Of a stretch of DNA of 64,000 bases, positions 15,551 to 24,743 are shown piece after piece (the stretch's first letter is position 1; each line of letters opens with the position of its first letter). The notes beneath the pieces were generated by a model. That model saw only the letters and a list, made by a program, of their open reading frames with translations, did not search any database and was not told the origin of the DNA. The DNA is from Clostridiales bacterium. Lineage in GTDB: Bacteria; Bacillota; Clostridia; Lachnospirales; Lachnospiraceae. The position numbers and the translations under genes were made by a program. Location: assembly GCA_021202925.1 (NCBI GenBank), contig JAJQCD010000017.1:62001-126000 (forward strand), in the 5' to 3' direction.

Positions 15551-16984
15551 TTAGTACGCTCTTCCCCAGTAAACCATCTTCTTCGCCGGTTTTCCACAGC
15601 AGACGCAACGATCGGAAAGCGATTCCTGTGCAAACGGCATGCAGCGCGAGGTAGCGGAAAGATCTTCTTTAATCTTGTCCTCGCATTCCTGACAGCCGCA
15701 CCACATCGCCTTCACAAAACCAGGCTTCTCCTCGATCGTCCTGCAGAACTCCTCATACTCCGTCGCCTCATACGTATGAGCCGCCAGATGCTTCTTCGCG
15801 CGCTCAAACATGTCGCGATGAATCGTATCCAGAAGCTCACCGACCCTGGCCACAATCTCATCCAAGGAAACCGTGATCTTCTCATGCGTATCGCGGCGCA
15901 CCAGCACGGCTTCGTTATTCTGAATGTCTCTCGGACCGATCTCCACACGAACCGGAATGCCGCGCATCTCTGACTCACTGAACTTCCAGCCCGGGCTCTT
16001 ATCCGAATCATCCACCTTCACACGGAAACCGGACAGCATATCACGAATCTCGAACGCCTTGTCCAGTACGCCTTCCTTCTGCTGCTGAATCGGAACGATC
16101 ATCACCTGCGTCGGCGCAATCCACGGCGGCAGAACCAGGCCATTGTCATCGCCATGTACCATAATGATCGCGCCAATCAGGCGGGTCGTCATCCCCCAGG
16201 AGGTCTGATGGACATACTGCAGGGAATTGTCCTTCGCCGCATACTGGATGTTGAACGCTTTCGCAAAACCGTCCCCAAAATTATGGCTGGTACCGCACTG
16301 CAACGCCTTGCCGTCATGCATCAGCGCCTCAATCGTATAGGTCGCCTCCGCGCCAGCGAACTTCTCCTTGTCTGTCTTCTGCCCGCGCACAACCGGAATC
16401 GCCAGCTCTTCCTCACAGAAATCCGCGTATACATTCAGCATCTGAATGGTGCGCTCCTCCGCCTCCTGTGCCGTCGCGTGAGCCGTATGGCCCTCCTGCC
16501 ACAAAAACTCCCTGGTACGCAGGAAAGGACGCGTCGTCTTCTCCCAGCGCACAACCGAACACCACTGGTTATATACCTTCGGCAGATCCCGATACGAATG
16601 GATATCCTTTGCATAAAAATCACAGAACAACGTCTCCGAGGTCGGACGCACACACAGGCGCTCCTGCAGTGGCTCCAGTCCACCATGCGTCACCCATGCC
16701 ACCTCCGGCGCGAATCCTTCTACATGATCCTTCTCTTTCTGAAGCAGACTCTCCGGGATAAAAAGCGGCATATACACATTCTGCACGCCCACCTCCTTGA
16801 AGCGGCTGTCCAGTTCCTTCTGAATATTCTCCCAGATTGCGTACCCGGCCGGCTTGATCACCATACAGCCCTTCACGCTCGTATAATCACAGAGCTCCGC
16901 CTTCTTCACTACATCCGTATACCACTGTGCAAAATCTGCATTCATGGATGTAATCGCTTCTACCAGCTTCTTGTCCTTTGCCAT
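15551..16984 (-). CDS. proS: Proline--tRNA ligase (short, ProS type 3)
   Basis: A 477-residue class II aminoacyl-tRNA synthetase that charges tRNA-Pro. Its length and the lack of an inserted editing domain place it with the archaeal/eukaryotic-like bacterial form. Landmarks are [18 protein letters not shown] at the N-terminus, motif 2 with [40 protein letters not shown], and motif 3 with [26 protein letters not shown]-terminal zinc-binding domain contains CGCQECED and CVCCGKPA and ends in YWGRAY, as in this subfamily. No T-box was found in the leader; a consensus promoter lies 112 bp upstream. Confidence 0.97.
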   Translation of the reverse strand: MAKDKKLVEAITSMNADFAQWYTDVVKKAELCDYTSVKGCMVIKPAGYAIWENIQKELDSRFKEVGVQNVYMPLFIPESLLQKEKDHVEGFAPEVAWVTHGGLEPLQERLCVRPTSETLFCDFYAKDIHSYRDLPKVYNQWCSVVRWEKTTRPFLRTREFLWQEGHTAHATAQEAEERTIQMLNVYADFCEEELAIPVVRGQKTDKEKFAGAEATYTIEALMHDGKALQCGTSHNFGDGFAKAFNIQYAAKDNSLQYVHQTSWGMTTRLIGAIIMVHGDDNGLVLPPWIAPTQVMIVPIQQQKEGVLDKAFEIRDMLSGFRVKVDDSDKSPGWKFSESEMRGIPVRVEIGPRDIQNNEAVLVRRDTHEKITVSLDEIVARVGELLDTIHRDMFERAKKHLAAHTYEATEYEEFCRTIEEKPGFVKAMWCGCQECEDKIKEDLSATSRCMPFAQESLSDRCVCCGKPAKKMVYWGRAY

Positions 16985-17096
16985 AATTAAACTCCTTAAA
17001 AATAAACGGATGCTTCAGACAGCGTTCTCCCGTATGGCCTGCAGCCATCCGAAACCGTTCGAATAAATATAGAATCCAACTCATTCCACACGCACG

Positions 17097-17125
17097 ATTT
17101 TACGCCGAATTCAATTCTTTGTCAA
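17097..17125 (-). promoter_or_regulatory. Sigma-A promoter of proS
   Basis: Reverse-strand TTGACA (17120-17125) and TAAAAT (17097-17102) separated by exactly 17 bp. The resulting leader is about 105 nt and lacks T-box sequence features. Confidence 0.8.
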
Positions 17126-17232
17126 CCGCAATTCTTATCGCTGTTCTTGCAGCAATGCGCACAGACGATAACCCGCAGCAACAAATCTCCGGTCTTCTAC
17201 CGCACGATGAGCCCTTCCGCTTCCCGTAGAGA

Positions 17233-17610
17233 TCAGTCTTCTCCGCCCTCGACATAAATCACCAGACTGTGTGGAAGGCAGGCAATTACACCACCCCGTT
17301 CATCGATCGGATACGAATACACGCAGATCTGATCCGCGCAGTTTCCCTCCGTCACGGAAAGCTGCCCATCCTTCACCTGAATCCGGTTATAATTGCCCGC
17401 TCCGTCGTCAATCAGCAGTTCCGTATCCTCCGAAAGATCAAGCCGCTCGTATACCCTCCCCTGATACTGAACGACCGCATATATGCCCGGATGAGCCGCC
17501 GCCCTCTGCCGCTGCACCAGCCAGCCAATACCTGCCACCAGCAGGATCGACGCCACCAACAGGATGGTATTTCGCTTCTGCCTGGATGTTGTCTTTCCGT
17601 TCTTTTCCAT
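17233..17610 (-). CDS. NusG domain II-containing membrane-anchored protein
   Basis: A 125-residue protein with an N-terminal cytoplasmic basic stretch, one membrane helix (NTILLVASILLVAGIGWLV, residues about 13-31) and an extracytoplasmic NusG-domain-II region. The family pattern is CADQICVYSYPIDERGGVIACLPHSLVIYV at the C-terminus. Despite the name it is not a transcription factor; such proteins commonly sit beside FMN-binding flavoproteins and are thought to belong to extracytoplasmic flavin electron-transfer systems. Here it is 113 bp downstream of the FMN/FAD lipoprotein gene's stop, on the same strand further toward proS. The start at 17610 is preceded by GGGAG at 8 nt. Confidence 0.8.
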   Translation of the reverse strand: MEKNGKTTSRQKRNTILLVASILLVAGIGWLVQRQRAAAHPGIYAVVQYQGRVYERLDLSEDTELLIDDGAGNYNRIQVKDGQLSVTEGNCADQICVYSYPIDERGGVIACLPHSLVIYVEGGED

Positions 17611-17723
17611 TGCGCAAACTCCCAAATGGCTCCGGTTAAAAACTGCCGGACAGCCCGCAAGTGGACTGCCCGGCATAATGGAGCCTGTTCGTTAAAAATC
17701 TTCCTTCATTTCATCAGTACTGA

Positions 17724-20363
17724 TTACTGGTTATCCGCGTCAATCGTATTGGCAGCCGTACGGCCGGAAACCAGAATCTCAACGATTGCGTTGCCACCCA
17801 GACGGTTGCCGCCATGGATGCCGCCAGTCACCTCACCGGCTGCATACAGACCAGAGATCACACTGCCATCTGCAGTCAGGACATGGCGATCCACATCGAT
17901 GCAGACGCCGCCCATGGTATGGTGAGTGGAAGGAGCCATGATACGAACACGTAACAGCACGCCATCCAGGGTGTAGCTGTCTTCTACATAATTGTCCGCC
18001 GCATCCTTATCCGCATAACCAACCAGATCACTGGCCTGACTCTTTCCAACATTCTCCGGCTGCTCACCTGCCATAATCGCTTTATCATAAGCTTCGATGG
18101 TAGCATAGATATCTTCCGGGTCAGCAGTCATCCCAAATTCGTCCAGGATCGTCTGCAGTTCTTCTTTGCTGGAAGCGAAGTAAACTCTTCCTTCAACTTC
18201 GTCCTTTCCTGCTACATTATTGACATAATCATCATACGGATATGGACGTCCTACCATTACATCCGCATTGGAAATTTCAAGGAATACACCCTGGGAGCCG
18301 TTATATTCAATACCGTTAGCAAACTCGCCCAGAGACAGAACATCGCGCTCTGCGGACTCATTCACGAAACGTTCACCGGTGGTCGGGTTGATATACACCG
18401 CGTAGGTTCCTGCGCCAAAGGAAAGATTTCCATTGTCAATCCAGGAGATCGGCATCATCTGCGTCCAGCCCTCTCCGGTCGTAGCCGCACCGACTTCTTC
18501 ACTCATCGCAATTCCATCACCCTGCATGGAAGAACGGTTTGTTGTCTTTGTACTGGACGAAATGTAACTGGGATCCCAATATGTATTTGTATCCATAACC
18601 TTGCTGATATTGGCCGCATAACCGCCGGTCGCAAGGACAACGCCCTTGTTTGCATTGGCAATGACCTTCGTGCCGTCATACATCGTCGCCTGTACGCCCA
18701 CAACAGCACCGCTGTCATCCAGCAACAGGTTCTCCGCAGTCGTCCTGGTCATGATCTTGTTCTGATCCGCTGTCTCCGAAGTGACAAGCAACGTATTCTC
18801 TGTCGTCATAAAGTAAGTGCCCCAGTTGCCGGTTCCGTCTGCTTCGCCGTCGCCGTCCAAGTCGCAGCCCTGATAGCCGTTCTCTCTGTACCAGAGAGCG
18901 CCGATCAGCGTCGTCTGGCTTGCGTCATCAAACAGAGCGCCCTGATCCTCCAGCCATTCCTTCAGACCCTGACCGCCATTGACAAACTGGCTGACCAGAT
19001 CAAAGTCGCCGTATATCCATTCACTCTTATCCGAGCTCATACGCAAACCGCCATAATAAGTCTGGAAAATATGCAGGTTTACGGTCGAGAACAGTGTGAT
19101 ATCGCTCTCCGGAACACCGGCATCCAGCTGCGGCTGTGCCCAATCCAGATATGCCTGGATCTCCGCCTTCAAAGCCTGCAGCGTCGGCAGATATTCCTCA
19201 TGAACACCGTGCTGGCTCAGATCATCAATCTCACCCGCAACATATTCATGATCCTGATAATAATCCCCGTCAAACGGCTCCTCAGACCAGTTAAGGATCG
19301 TCTTCAGCGTGTCGATGCAGCCCTGTACGGACATCACCTTGTCATAAGTCTGTCCATCGTAATCCCAGACCGCCGATGTTGCGTCTGGATCATCCGCATC
19401 CCATACCAGATACGGCATCACAGACTGATAATATCCGCCGGATACCAGCGTATTACCGCCGATCTCCGCGTTCTCCTCGATCACCAGCACGGTATCGCCA
19501 TTCTGCGCCGCCTGTGCCGCCGCGGCCATACCTGCGCCGCCCGCGCCCACAACGACAATGTCATACGTCTCTTCGATGTCCGCCTGCGCCTCATGCACAA
19601 CCGTATTCTTCTTAAATGTGCTCAGATCAGAAGCGCCTGCCTGCTCTGCTGCGTCGTTCAGCGCTTCCTTGATCGCCCGGCTTGTAAACGTCGCGCCGGA
19701 TACGGAATCTACGCCAGAGCCATTGGCCTCAATCGCATCCGCAAACATAATATCATACGCGATATCGCCCACATGCGCCGTCTCTGCAGATGCATTCACC
19801 TGAATATCTGTGATCGCGTCGTCACCAAAGGTCACATCCAGTACCACATCGCCGTTGTAACCGGCGCCGGTACCGGTATAGGTTCCCGCTGTATAGGTAA
19901 CCTCACCATTTTCTGCAGACACTGCCGCCTGCTCGCCGCTCTGCGCCGCTTCGATCGCCGCCTGCGCTGCTTCCTTCACCGCATCCGACGTGATCGTCGC
20001 TCCGGACACTCCGTCAATCTCTGCGCTCTGCGCGTCCAGGATCTGCTGTGCCAGCTCCTCCAGTGCCGCGCCTCCGACCGACTCGGTCTCATCGTCGCCG
20101 ACCGCTTTCACCTCGGTGATGGAACTCTCATCCGTCGTGATCGTCACAGAAACTGTCCCGCTAAAACCGGAAGCCTCTCCCGTGTAAGTGCCTGGGACAT
20201 ATGCGCCCGATGCTGCCGCTGCCTCGGTCTCTTCCGCCGCTGCCGCCGTCGTCTCCGCTGCCGCTGTCGTCGTCGCGGTCGAGCTGCTGCCGCCGGAACA
20301 TGCAGTCGCAGATACAGCCATCACTGCTGCCAGACCCAATACCAACTGTTTCTTCATTCGCAT
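17724..20363 (-). CDS. FMN-binding/FAD-dependent fumarate reductase-like lipoprotein
   Basis: An 879-residue exported flavoprotein. A lipoprotein-like signal peptide ends at SATAC (Cys22), followed by a Thr/Ala/Glu-rich linker. Two FMN-binding domains follow, each with the ApbE flavinylation motif: DGVSGATIT (117-125) and DSVSGATFT (219-227), where the Thr is the expected covalent FMN site. The C-terminal two thirds is a FAD-dependent reductase with VVGAGGAGMAAA (270-281), a THHTMGG active-site segment and the FAD tail GLYAAGEVTGGIHGGNRLGG. No CxxCH haem motifs are present. Such proteins reduce fumarate, urocanate or related acceptors outside the membrane. Starts at 20363 and 20357 are both possible. 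The flavinylating ApbE is not in the window. Confidence 0.92.
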   Translation of the reverse strand: MRMKKQLVLGLAAVMAVSATACSGGSSSTATTTAAAETTAAAAEETEAAAASGAYVPGTYTGEASGFSGTVSVTITTDESSITEVKAVGDDETESVGGAALEELAQQILDAQSAEIDGVSGATITSDAVKEAAQAAIEAAQSGEQAAVSAENGEVTYTAGTYTGTGAGYNGDVVLDVTFGDDAITDIQVNASAETAHVGDIAYDIMFADAIEANGSGVDSVSGATFTSRAIKEALNDAAEQAGASDLSTFKKNTVVHEAQADIEETYDIVVVGAGGAGMAAAAQAAQNGDTVLVIEENAEIGGNTLVSGGYYQSVMPYLVWDADDPDATSAVWDYDGQTYDKVMSVQGCIDTLKTILNWSEEPFDGDYYQDHEYVAGEIDDLSQHGVHEEYLPTLQALKAEIQAYLDWAQPQLDAGVPESDITLFSTVNLHIFQTYYGGLRMSSDKSEWIYGDFDLVSQFVNGGQGLKEWLEDQGALFDDASQTTLIGALWYRENGYQGCDLDGDGEADGTGNWGTYFMTTENTLLVTSETADQNKIMTRTTAENLLLDDSGAVVGVQATMYDGTKVIANANKGVVLATGGYAANISKVMDTNTYWDPSYISSSTKTTNRSSMQGDGIAMSEEVGAATTGEGWTQMMPISWIDNGNLSFGAGTYAVYINPTTGERFVNESAERDVLSLGEFANGIEYNGSQGVFLEISNADVMVGRPYPYDDYVNNVAGKDEVEGRVYFASSKEELQTILDEFGMTADPEDIYATIEAYDKAIMAGEQPENVGKSQASDLVGYADKDAADNYVEDSYTLDGVLLRVRIMAPSTHHTMGGVCIDVDRHVLTADGSVISGLYAAGEVTGGIHGGNRLGGNAIVEILVSGRTAANTIDADNQ

Positions 20364-20394
20364 TTCCTCCTCCTTTAATTGAAATCACAGATTC

Positions 20395-20422
20395 ATTATA
20401 GCAGTTGTGAAAAAAAAACAAG
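20395..20422 (-). promoter_or_regulatory. Promoter of the FMN/FAD lipoprotein gene
   Basis: Reverse-strand TTGTTT (20417-20422) and TATAAT (20395-20400), spacing 16 bp, preceded by a long A/T tract. Confidence 0.55.
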
Positions 20423-20473
20423 CAGAAAATGCACAAATACTATTTTTCTTTTATGTAACTTTCTTTTCTGTTA

Positions 20474-22282
20474 TCACTCAAACTGCGAGGCATACAGCCC
20501 GTAATAAAATCCCTTCTGCTCCATCAGCTCCCGGTGGGTTCCCTGCTCCACCACATTCCCCTGACTGACAACCAGAATCCGGTCGGCATTCTGGATCGTT
20601 GAGAGACGGTGAGCAATCACAAAACAGGTCTTATCATGCATCAGCCCGCGCATGGCGGCCTGAATCTGGCGTTCTGTATTGGTATCAACATTGGACGTCG
20701 CCTCGTCAAGAATCAGCATCTTCGCATCGTAAAGCATGGCCCGCGCGATCGTCAGCATCTGCTTCTGCCCTTTCGAAATATTGCCGCCATCCTCACCGAG
20801 GACGGTATCATAACCATCCGGCAGCAGCATAATGTAGTGATGGATATTTGCCGCCTTGGCCGCCGCAATCACTTCTTCCCGCGTGGCGCCTTCCTTACCA
20901 TAGGCAATGTTCTCATAGATCGTTCCGCCGAAGAGCCACGTATCCTGCAGCACCATGGCATAGGAGCGGCGCAGGCTGCTCCTCGCGAGATCCCGGATTT
21001 CGTGCTCATCCACCCGGATTTCTCCTTCATCCACATCATAAAAACGCATCAGCAGATTGATGATGGTCGTCTTCCCGGCCCCGGTGGGACCGACAATCGC
21101 GATCAGCTTTCCAGCGTCTGCTTTGAGATTGAAATGATGGATAATCATCTTATCCGGATCATAGCCAAATGAGACATCCCGCAGTTCCACATCGCCCTTC
21201 ACCTGCTCCGGAATCACTGCGTCCTCCCGATCCGGTTCTTCCTCCGGCTCGTCCAGGAGCCGGAAGACACGGTCGGCCGCGGAGAGCGCCGAATAAATCT
21301 CGTTGATGATATTCGCAATCTCATTGATCGGCCCCGAAAACTTGCGGGAATACAACACGAAAGAGGAAATATGTTCCAACGTCACGGTTCCCATCAGATA
21401 AAGCAATGCACCGAACATGCCGACCATCGCCAGTCCAATGTTGTTGATACACCCGACCGTCGGTCCGATCGTCATGCCATAATACTGCGCATTGTAATAA
21501 GCGTCTGCCGCTTCGTCGTTAACCTCATCGAATTTCCCCAGGTAGGTATCCTCACGGCCATACGCCAGAATCGTCTTCTGACCGGAAAAATATTCCTCCG
21601 CACAGCCATTCATCTTCCCATAAGCCGCGGACCGCTTCGAAAACAGCGGCCGGGTGATGCGGCTCATGTGTGTCGTATAATACAGTGCGAGCGGAATCGT
21701 TACGCACATGGTCAGCGACAGGATCGGACTGATATAGATCATCATCAGAAACGAACCCGCCACCGTAACCAGACTGGTCATGATCTGAACCAGATCGGTC
21801 GAAATGCACAGGCAGGCCACATCAATATCATAAGAAACACGGCTGATGATATCACCGGCCGCATTCCGGTCAAAATACCGGACCGGTAGCCGCATCAGCT
21901 TGTCAAAGACGTCTCGCCGCATCCGCTGCCCGATCCGCCGCCCTGTATGCATCATGATAAAATTGATTACCAGTGTCAGAAGCGACGAGGATACATAAAA
22001 GATCAGCATCCGTTTCGCATAGTAAAAGACCCGGGTAAAATTGACATTTCCGGCTCCGGCGGCTGCCTCCGCGATCGCCTTTCCCGCCAGGATCGGCCCG
22101 ATCAAAGCCAGGACATTACTCACCAGGCAGAGTACCAGCGCCAGCAGGATATAAAACCGGAACTGCGCCGCGTAATGGACAAGACGGAGAAATGCGCCGC
22201 TCCTATCCTTAAGGCTGCGCCCCTTTCCCATAAAATCATCCGGATTGCTGTTGCTTTTCCATCGTTCCGCAGGCATGCTCAT
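20474..22282 (-). CDS. Heterodimeric ABC exporter subunit B (ATPase-permease)
   Basis: A 602-residue type IV ABC transporter half with six hydrophobic segments in the first about 340 residues and a C-terminal nucleotide-binding domain. Walker A is GPTGAGKTT, Walker B MLILDEATSNVD with intact catalytic Glu, and the H-loop IAHRLST is intact. The signature is degenerate (ISKGQKQ in place of LSGGQ). The partner encoded 11 bp upstream shows the opposite pattern, so the two should form one complete and one degenerate ATP site, as in BmrC/BmrD-type exporters. It is the last gene of a marR-ABC-ABC operon. Export of drugs or other amphipathic compounds is probable. Confidence 0.93.
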   Translation of the reverse strand: MSMPAERWKSNSNPDDFMGKGRSLKDRSGAFLRLVHYAAQFRFYILLALVLCLVSNVLALIGPILAGKAIAEAAAGAGNVNFTRVFYYAKRMLIFYVSSSLLTLVINFIMMHTGRRIGQRMRRDVFDKLMRLPVRYFDRNAAGDIISRVSYDIDVACLCISTDLVQIMTSLVTVAGSFLMMIYISPILSLTMCVTIPLALYYTTHMSRITRPLFSKRSAAYGKMNGCAEEYFSGQKTILAYGREDTYLGKFDEVNDEAADAYYNAQYYGMTIGPTVGCINNIGLAMVGMFGALLYLMGTVTLEHISSFVLYSRKFSGPINEIANIINEIYSALSAADRVFRLLDEPEEEPDREDAVIPEQVKGDVELRDVSFGYDPDKMIIHHFNLKADAGKLIAIVGPTGAGKTTIINLLMRFYDVDEGEIRVDEHEIRDLARSSLRRSYAMVLQDTWLFGGTIYENIAYGKEGATREEVIAAAKAANIHHYIMLLPDGYDTVLGEDGGNISKGQKQMLTIARAMLYDAKMLILDEATSNVDTNTERQIQAAMRGLMHDKTCFVIAHRLSTIQNADRILVVSQGNVVEQGTHRELMEQKGFYYGLYASQFE

Positions 22283-22293
22283 CCCTCCTTCTT

Positions 22294-24012
22294 CTACGCG
22301 ATATCGCCCATCTGGGACTGATAAATGTCCAGATATACCGGGCAGGTCCGAAGCAGCTCCTCATGCGTTCCGTAACCAATCATCCGGCCATTGTCCAGCA
22401 CAAGGATGTGGTCCAGGTTCATAATCGAACTGACCCGCTGGGCAATCATGATCAGCGTGGAACTGCCATACTCGCCGCGAATCGCCTTCCGTAGCGAGGC
22501 GTCAGTCCGATAATCCAGCGCACTCGATGAATCATCCAGAATCAGAATATCCGGGTGCGCCGCCAGCGCACGGGCAATCAGCATCCTCTGTTTCTGTCCG
22601 CCGCTTAAGTTTGCCCCCTTGATGTCTGCCTGGTACTGATAGCTGCCGGGAAGTCCCTCGATGAAATCCGCGATATTGGCGGTCGCGGCCGCACGGCTCA
22701 CCTCATCCGCCTTTATGCCGCGGCCAAAGGAAATGTTTTCAAACAGACTGTCATGAAAAATCACGTCATTCTGAAACACGACGCCAAACATCCCACGCAA
22801 CCTGTCCTTCTCGTAAGTACGCACATCTCTGCCATGAATATAGACATGGCCATGGTCGCAATCGTAAAAGCGCATTAACATATTGACCAGCGTCGTTTTT
22901 CCGCTTCCTGTTGCCCCAATGACGCCGAGCGATTCCCCTTCCCGCACGGAAAAGCTGATGTCGTCCAGGCACTGCTCTCCCGTCTTGTGATAGCTGAAAC
23001 TCACATGCTCAAAGACGATATGAGCGTCGGATTCCACCACATGTCCCTCCATCGGCAGTACCTCCTGATCTTCCGGCGTCTGCAGGACCCGGTCAATGCG
23101 GTTTGCTGAGGCAACGGCTTTCGAAGCCATCATGAAAATCCGGTTCAGGTTCATTACGCCCTGCAGGATCATATTAAAATAGGTAAGAAACGCCAGAATC
23201 ACGCCCGGTCGGATTGTTCCGTTGTTCACCCGGTAAGCCCCGACAACCACAACCAGCGTCAGCCCGGTATTCAGCGCCAGCTGCATGATCGGGCCAGGCA
23301 TCGCCATCGTGACGCTTGCCCGGATATCATCTGCCGTCAGCTTCTCATTCGCCTGACGAAAACGCTCCCGTTCATAATCCTCCTTTGTCAACGCCTTGAC
23401 CACGCGAATGCCGGTGATGTTCTCACGCATGACGCGCACCACCTGATCAACGCTGCCCTGTACCTTCAGATACAGCGGGATACCATAGCGCGTAATGATA
23501 AAAATCGCCACGCCCAGCACCGGCACCATCACGCACAGAATACCGGAGAGCACCGGATCCATCAGCATGGTTACGATGATGCCACCGATCAGCATCATCG
23601 GCGCACGCACGCCCAGGGCCTGCCCGGACACCATAAAATCCTGTACGTTGTAGGAATCCGAGGTCATGCGGGAGGTCAGCGAAGGAAGGCCGAAGCGGTC
23701 AAACTGCGTGCCGGACAAATGGATCGTTTTCTCAAACATGTCATGGCGAAGTCTGCGGATGCAGTTCTTGCCAGTATAAACTGCCTTGCGGTTCGCAAAA
23801 ATATTGAGTGTCCGGGCCATAACCGCCGTCAGAATCATGCACAGTCCCCAGAGAATGACCATGAAAATCTGTCCGGTCGGCACCACATAATCAATGATAT
23901 GCTCCAGGATATAGGGAACCATCAGCTCACAAATCGTACCGGATGCCTTAATCGTCATACAGGCGGCAACCCGCAGCCTGTATGGTTTCAGATAGCGAAG
24001 AATCAGTCGCAT
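22294..24012 (-). CDS. Heterodimeric ABC exporter subunit A (degenerate-site half)
   Basis: A 572-residue ATPase-permease with six hydrophobic segments and a C-terminal nucleotide-binding domain. Walker A is GATGSGKTT and the signature is canonical LSGGQKQR. The residue after Walker B is Asp rather than Glu (LILDDSSSALD) and the switch His is Gln (IAQRVSS). These changes mark the non-hydrolysing site of an asymmetric heterodimer whose other half is encoded next (20474-22282). The gene start overlaps the end of the MarR regulator gene by 10 bp, showing translational coupling. Local MarR control suggests the exporter is induced by its own substrates. Confidence 0.93.
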   Translation of the reverse strand: MRLILRYLKPYRLRVAACMTIKASGTICELMVPYILEHIIDYVVPTGQIFMVILWGLCMILTAVMARTLNIFANRKAVYTGKNCIRRLRHDMFEKTIHLSGTQFDRFGLPSLTSRMTSDSYNVQDFMVSGQALGVRAPMMLIGGIIVTMLMDPVLSGILCVMVPVLGVAIFIITRYGIPLYLKVQGSVDQVVRVMRENITGIRVVKALTKEDYERERFRQANEKLTADDIRASVTMAMPGPIMQLALNTGLTLVVVVGAYRVNNGTIRPGVILAFLTYFNMILQGVMNLNRIFMMASKAVASANRIDRVLQTPEDQEVLPMEGHVVESDAHIVFEHVSFSYHKTGEQCLDDISFSVREGESLGVIGATGSGKTTLVNMLMRFYDCDHGHVYIHGRDVRTYEKDRLRGMFGVVFQNDVIFHDSLFENISFGRGIKADEVSRAAATANIADFIEGLPGSYQYQADIKGANLSGGQKQRMLIARALAAHPDILILDDSSSALDYRTDASLRKAIRGEYGSSTLIMIAQRVSSIMNLDHILVLDNGRMIGYGTHEELLRTCPVYLDIYQSQMGDIA

Positions 24013-24533
24013 CGTTCGCCCACCTCCCTGTCGCCCGCATTCGCATCACAGGGAAATACACAGCCGATTCTTCGGTCAATCGGTATGGCCTCCCAGCTCG
24101 CACGCAGCTTCTCCAACAGCCGGATCATCTCCTCCTGCTCCTCCGAATCCAGCACATCATAGAGGACACTCTGCCGGCGACGTCGCGCAAGCCAATGTTC
24201 CTGTACATCTGCCCGTCCCGCCTCGGTAATGGCGATGATAAAGCGCCTTCGATCCGTTTCATCGCGCTTCCGGGTGATAAACCCGGCGTTCTCCAGCTTC
24301 GTCAGGATCTCGCTGGTTGAACTCGGCTGAATATTCAGACGGTTCTGCAAGTCCTGCTGGGTCATTGAACCATGCCTGTTCAGGATGCGCAGCACCCTTC
24401 CCTGACTGCAACGCCCCCCGAGGCTGTGATTGAGCATGCGCGTCGTCTGCAGCATCAGTTCCGACAGTCGTTCCTGTCGGGTAACCGGTTCTGACATCGG
24501 TTCATTTTGATTCTCTTTCTTCCGGCAATCCAT
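24003..24533 (-). CDS. MarR family transcriptional regulator
   Basis: A 176-residue winged-helix regulator. The HTH region has GRCSQGRVLRILNRHGSMTQQDLQNRLNIQPSSTSEILTKLENAGF, and the wing is RKRDETDRRRFIIAITEAG, both typical for MarR. The start at 24533 follows AGGAGGGG by 8 nt; an upstream TTG would extend the frame but is poorly placed. It is the first gene of an operon with a heterodimeric ABC exporter and overlaps the next gene. A long perfect inverted repeat sits directly downstream of its -10 box. Repression of its own operon until a ligand binds is the usual mode for this arrangement. Confidence 0.93.
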   Translation of the reverse strand: MDCRKKENQNEPMSEPVTRQERLSELMLQTTRMLNHSLGGRCSQGRVLRILNRHGSMTQQDLQNRLNIQPSSTSEILTKLENAGFITRKRDETDRRRFIIAITEAGRADVQEHWLARRRRQSVLYDVLDSEEQEEMIRLLEKLRASWEAIPIDRRIGCVFPCDANAGDREVGERCD

Positions 24534-24561
24534 CCTTTGCCCCTCCTGTTGCGGCAACGAA

Positions 24562-24600
24562 AATTCATTCGGTACCTATTGATTCGGTACCGAATGAATT
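24562..24600. promoter_or_regulatory. MarR operator: long perfect inverted repeat
   Basis: Arms AATTCATTCGGTACC (24562-24576) and GGTACCGAATGAATT (24586-24600) are perfectly complementary with a 9-bp spacer. The right half also forms a self-contained 14-bp palindrome, ATTCGGTACCGAAT. It begins directly downstream of and touches the -10 of the marR promoter. Confidence 0.75.
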
Positions 24601-24626
24601 ATACGAAAAATCTCTATTTATGTCAA
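24598..24626 (-). promoter_or_regulatory. Consensus promoter of the marR-ABC operon
   Basis: Reverse-strand TTGACA (24621-24626) and TATAAT (24598-24603), 17 bp apart: a perfect sigma-A consensus, so strong repression would be needed. Confidence 0.85.
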
Positions 24627-24654
24627 GGCGTGACAGCCGAATACGGAAATAAAA

Positions 24655-24683
24655 TTGAAATAGACAAAGATTTATGCTATACT
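24655..24683 (+). promoter_or_regulatory. Promoter of the LTA-synthase-like gene
   Basis: TTGAAA (24655-24660) and TATACT (24678-24683), 17 bp apart. Confidence 0.7.
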
Positions 24684-24697
24684 CTCTGGCAGAAAGT

Positions 24698-24720
24698 CCG
24701 GGGCGCCAAAGGCGCCCCGG
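24698..24720 (+). other. GC-rich hairpin in the 5' UTR of the LTA-synthase-like gene
   Basis: Perfect 10-bp stem CCGGGGCGCC/GGCGCCCCGG with an AAA loop, starting about 9 nt after the predicted RNA start and ending 7 nt before the GGAGG site. There is no U-run, so it is not a terminator. Confidence 0.6.
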
Positions 24721-24743
24721 ATTACAGTGGAGGTTATTTCTGC

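Noticed and set aside
16985-17225. T-box riboswitch upstream of proS
   Set aside because: The leader downstream of the consensus promoter is only about 105 nt, shows no AGGGUGGNACCGCG-like T-box sequence and no antiterminator/terminator pair.
17724-20363. Haem-containing flavocytochrome c
   Set aside because: No CxxCH motif occurs anywhere in the protein; the extra domains are FMN-binding.
19071-20378. 435-codon plus-strand frame opposite the FMN/FAD lipoprotein
   Set aside because: Cys/Arg/His-rich composition without domains and antisense to a well-supported gene.
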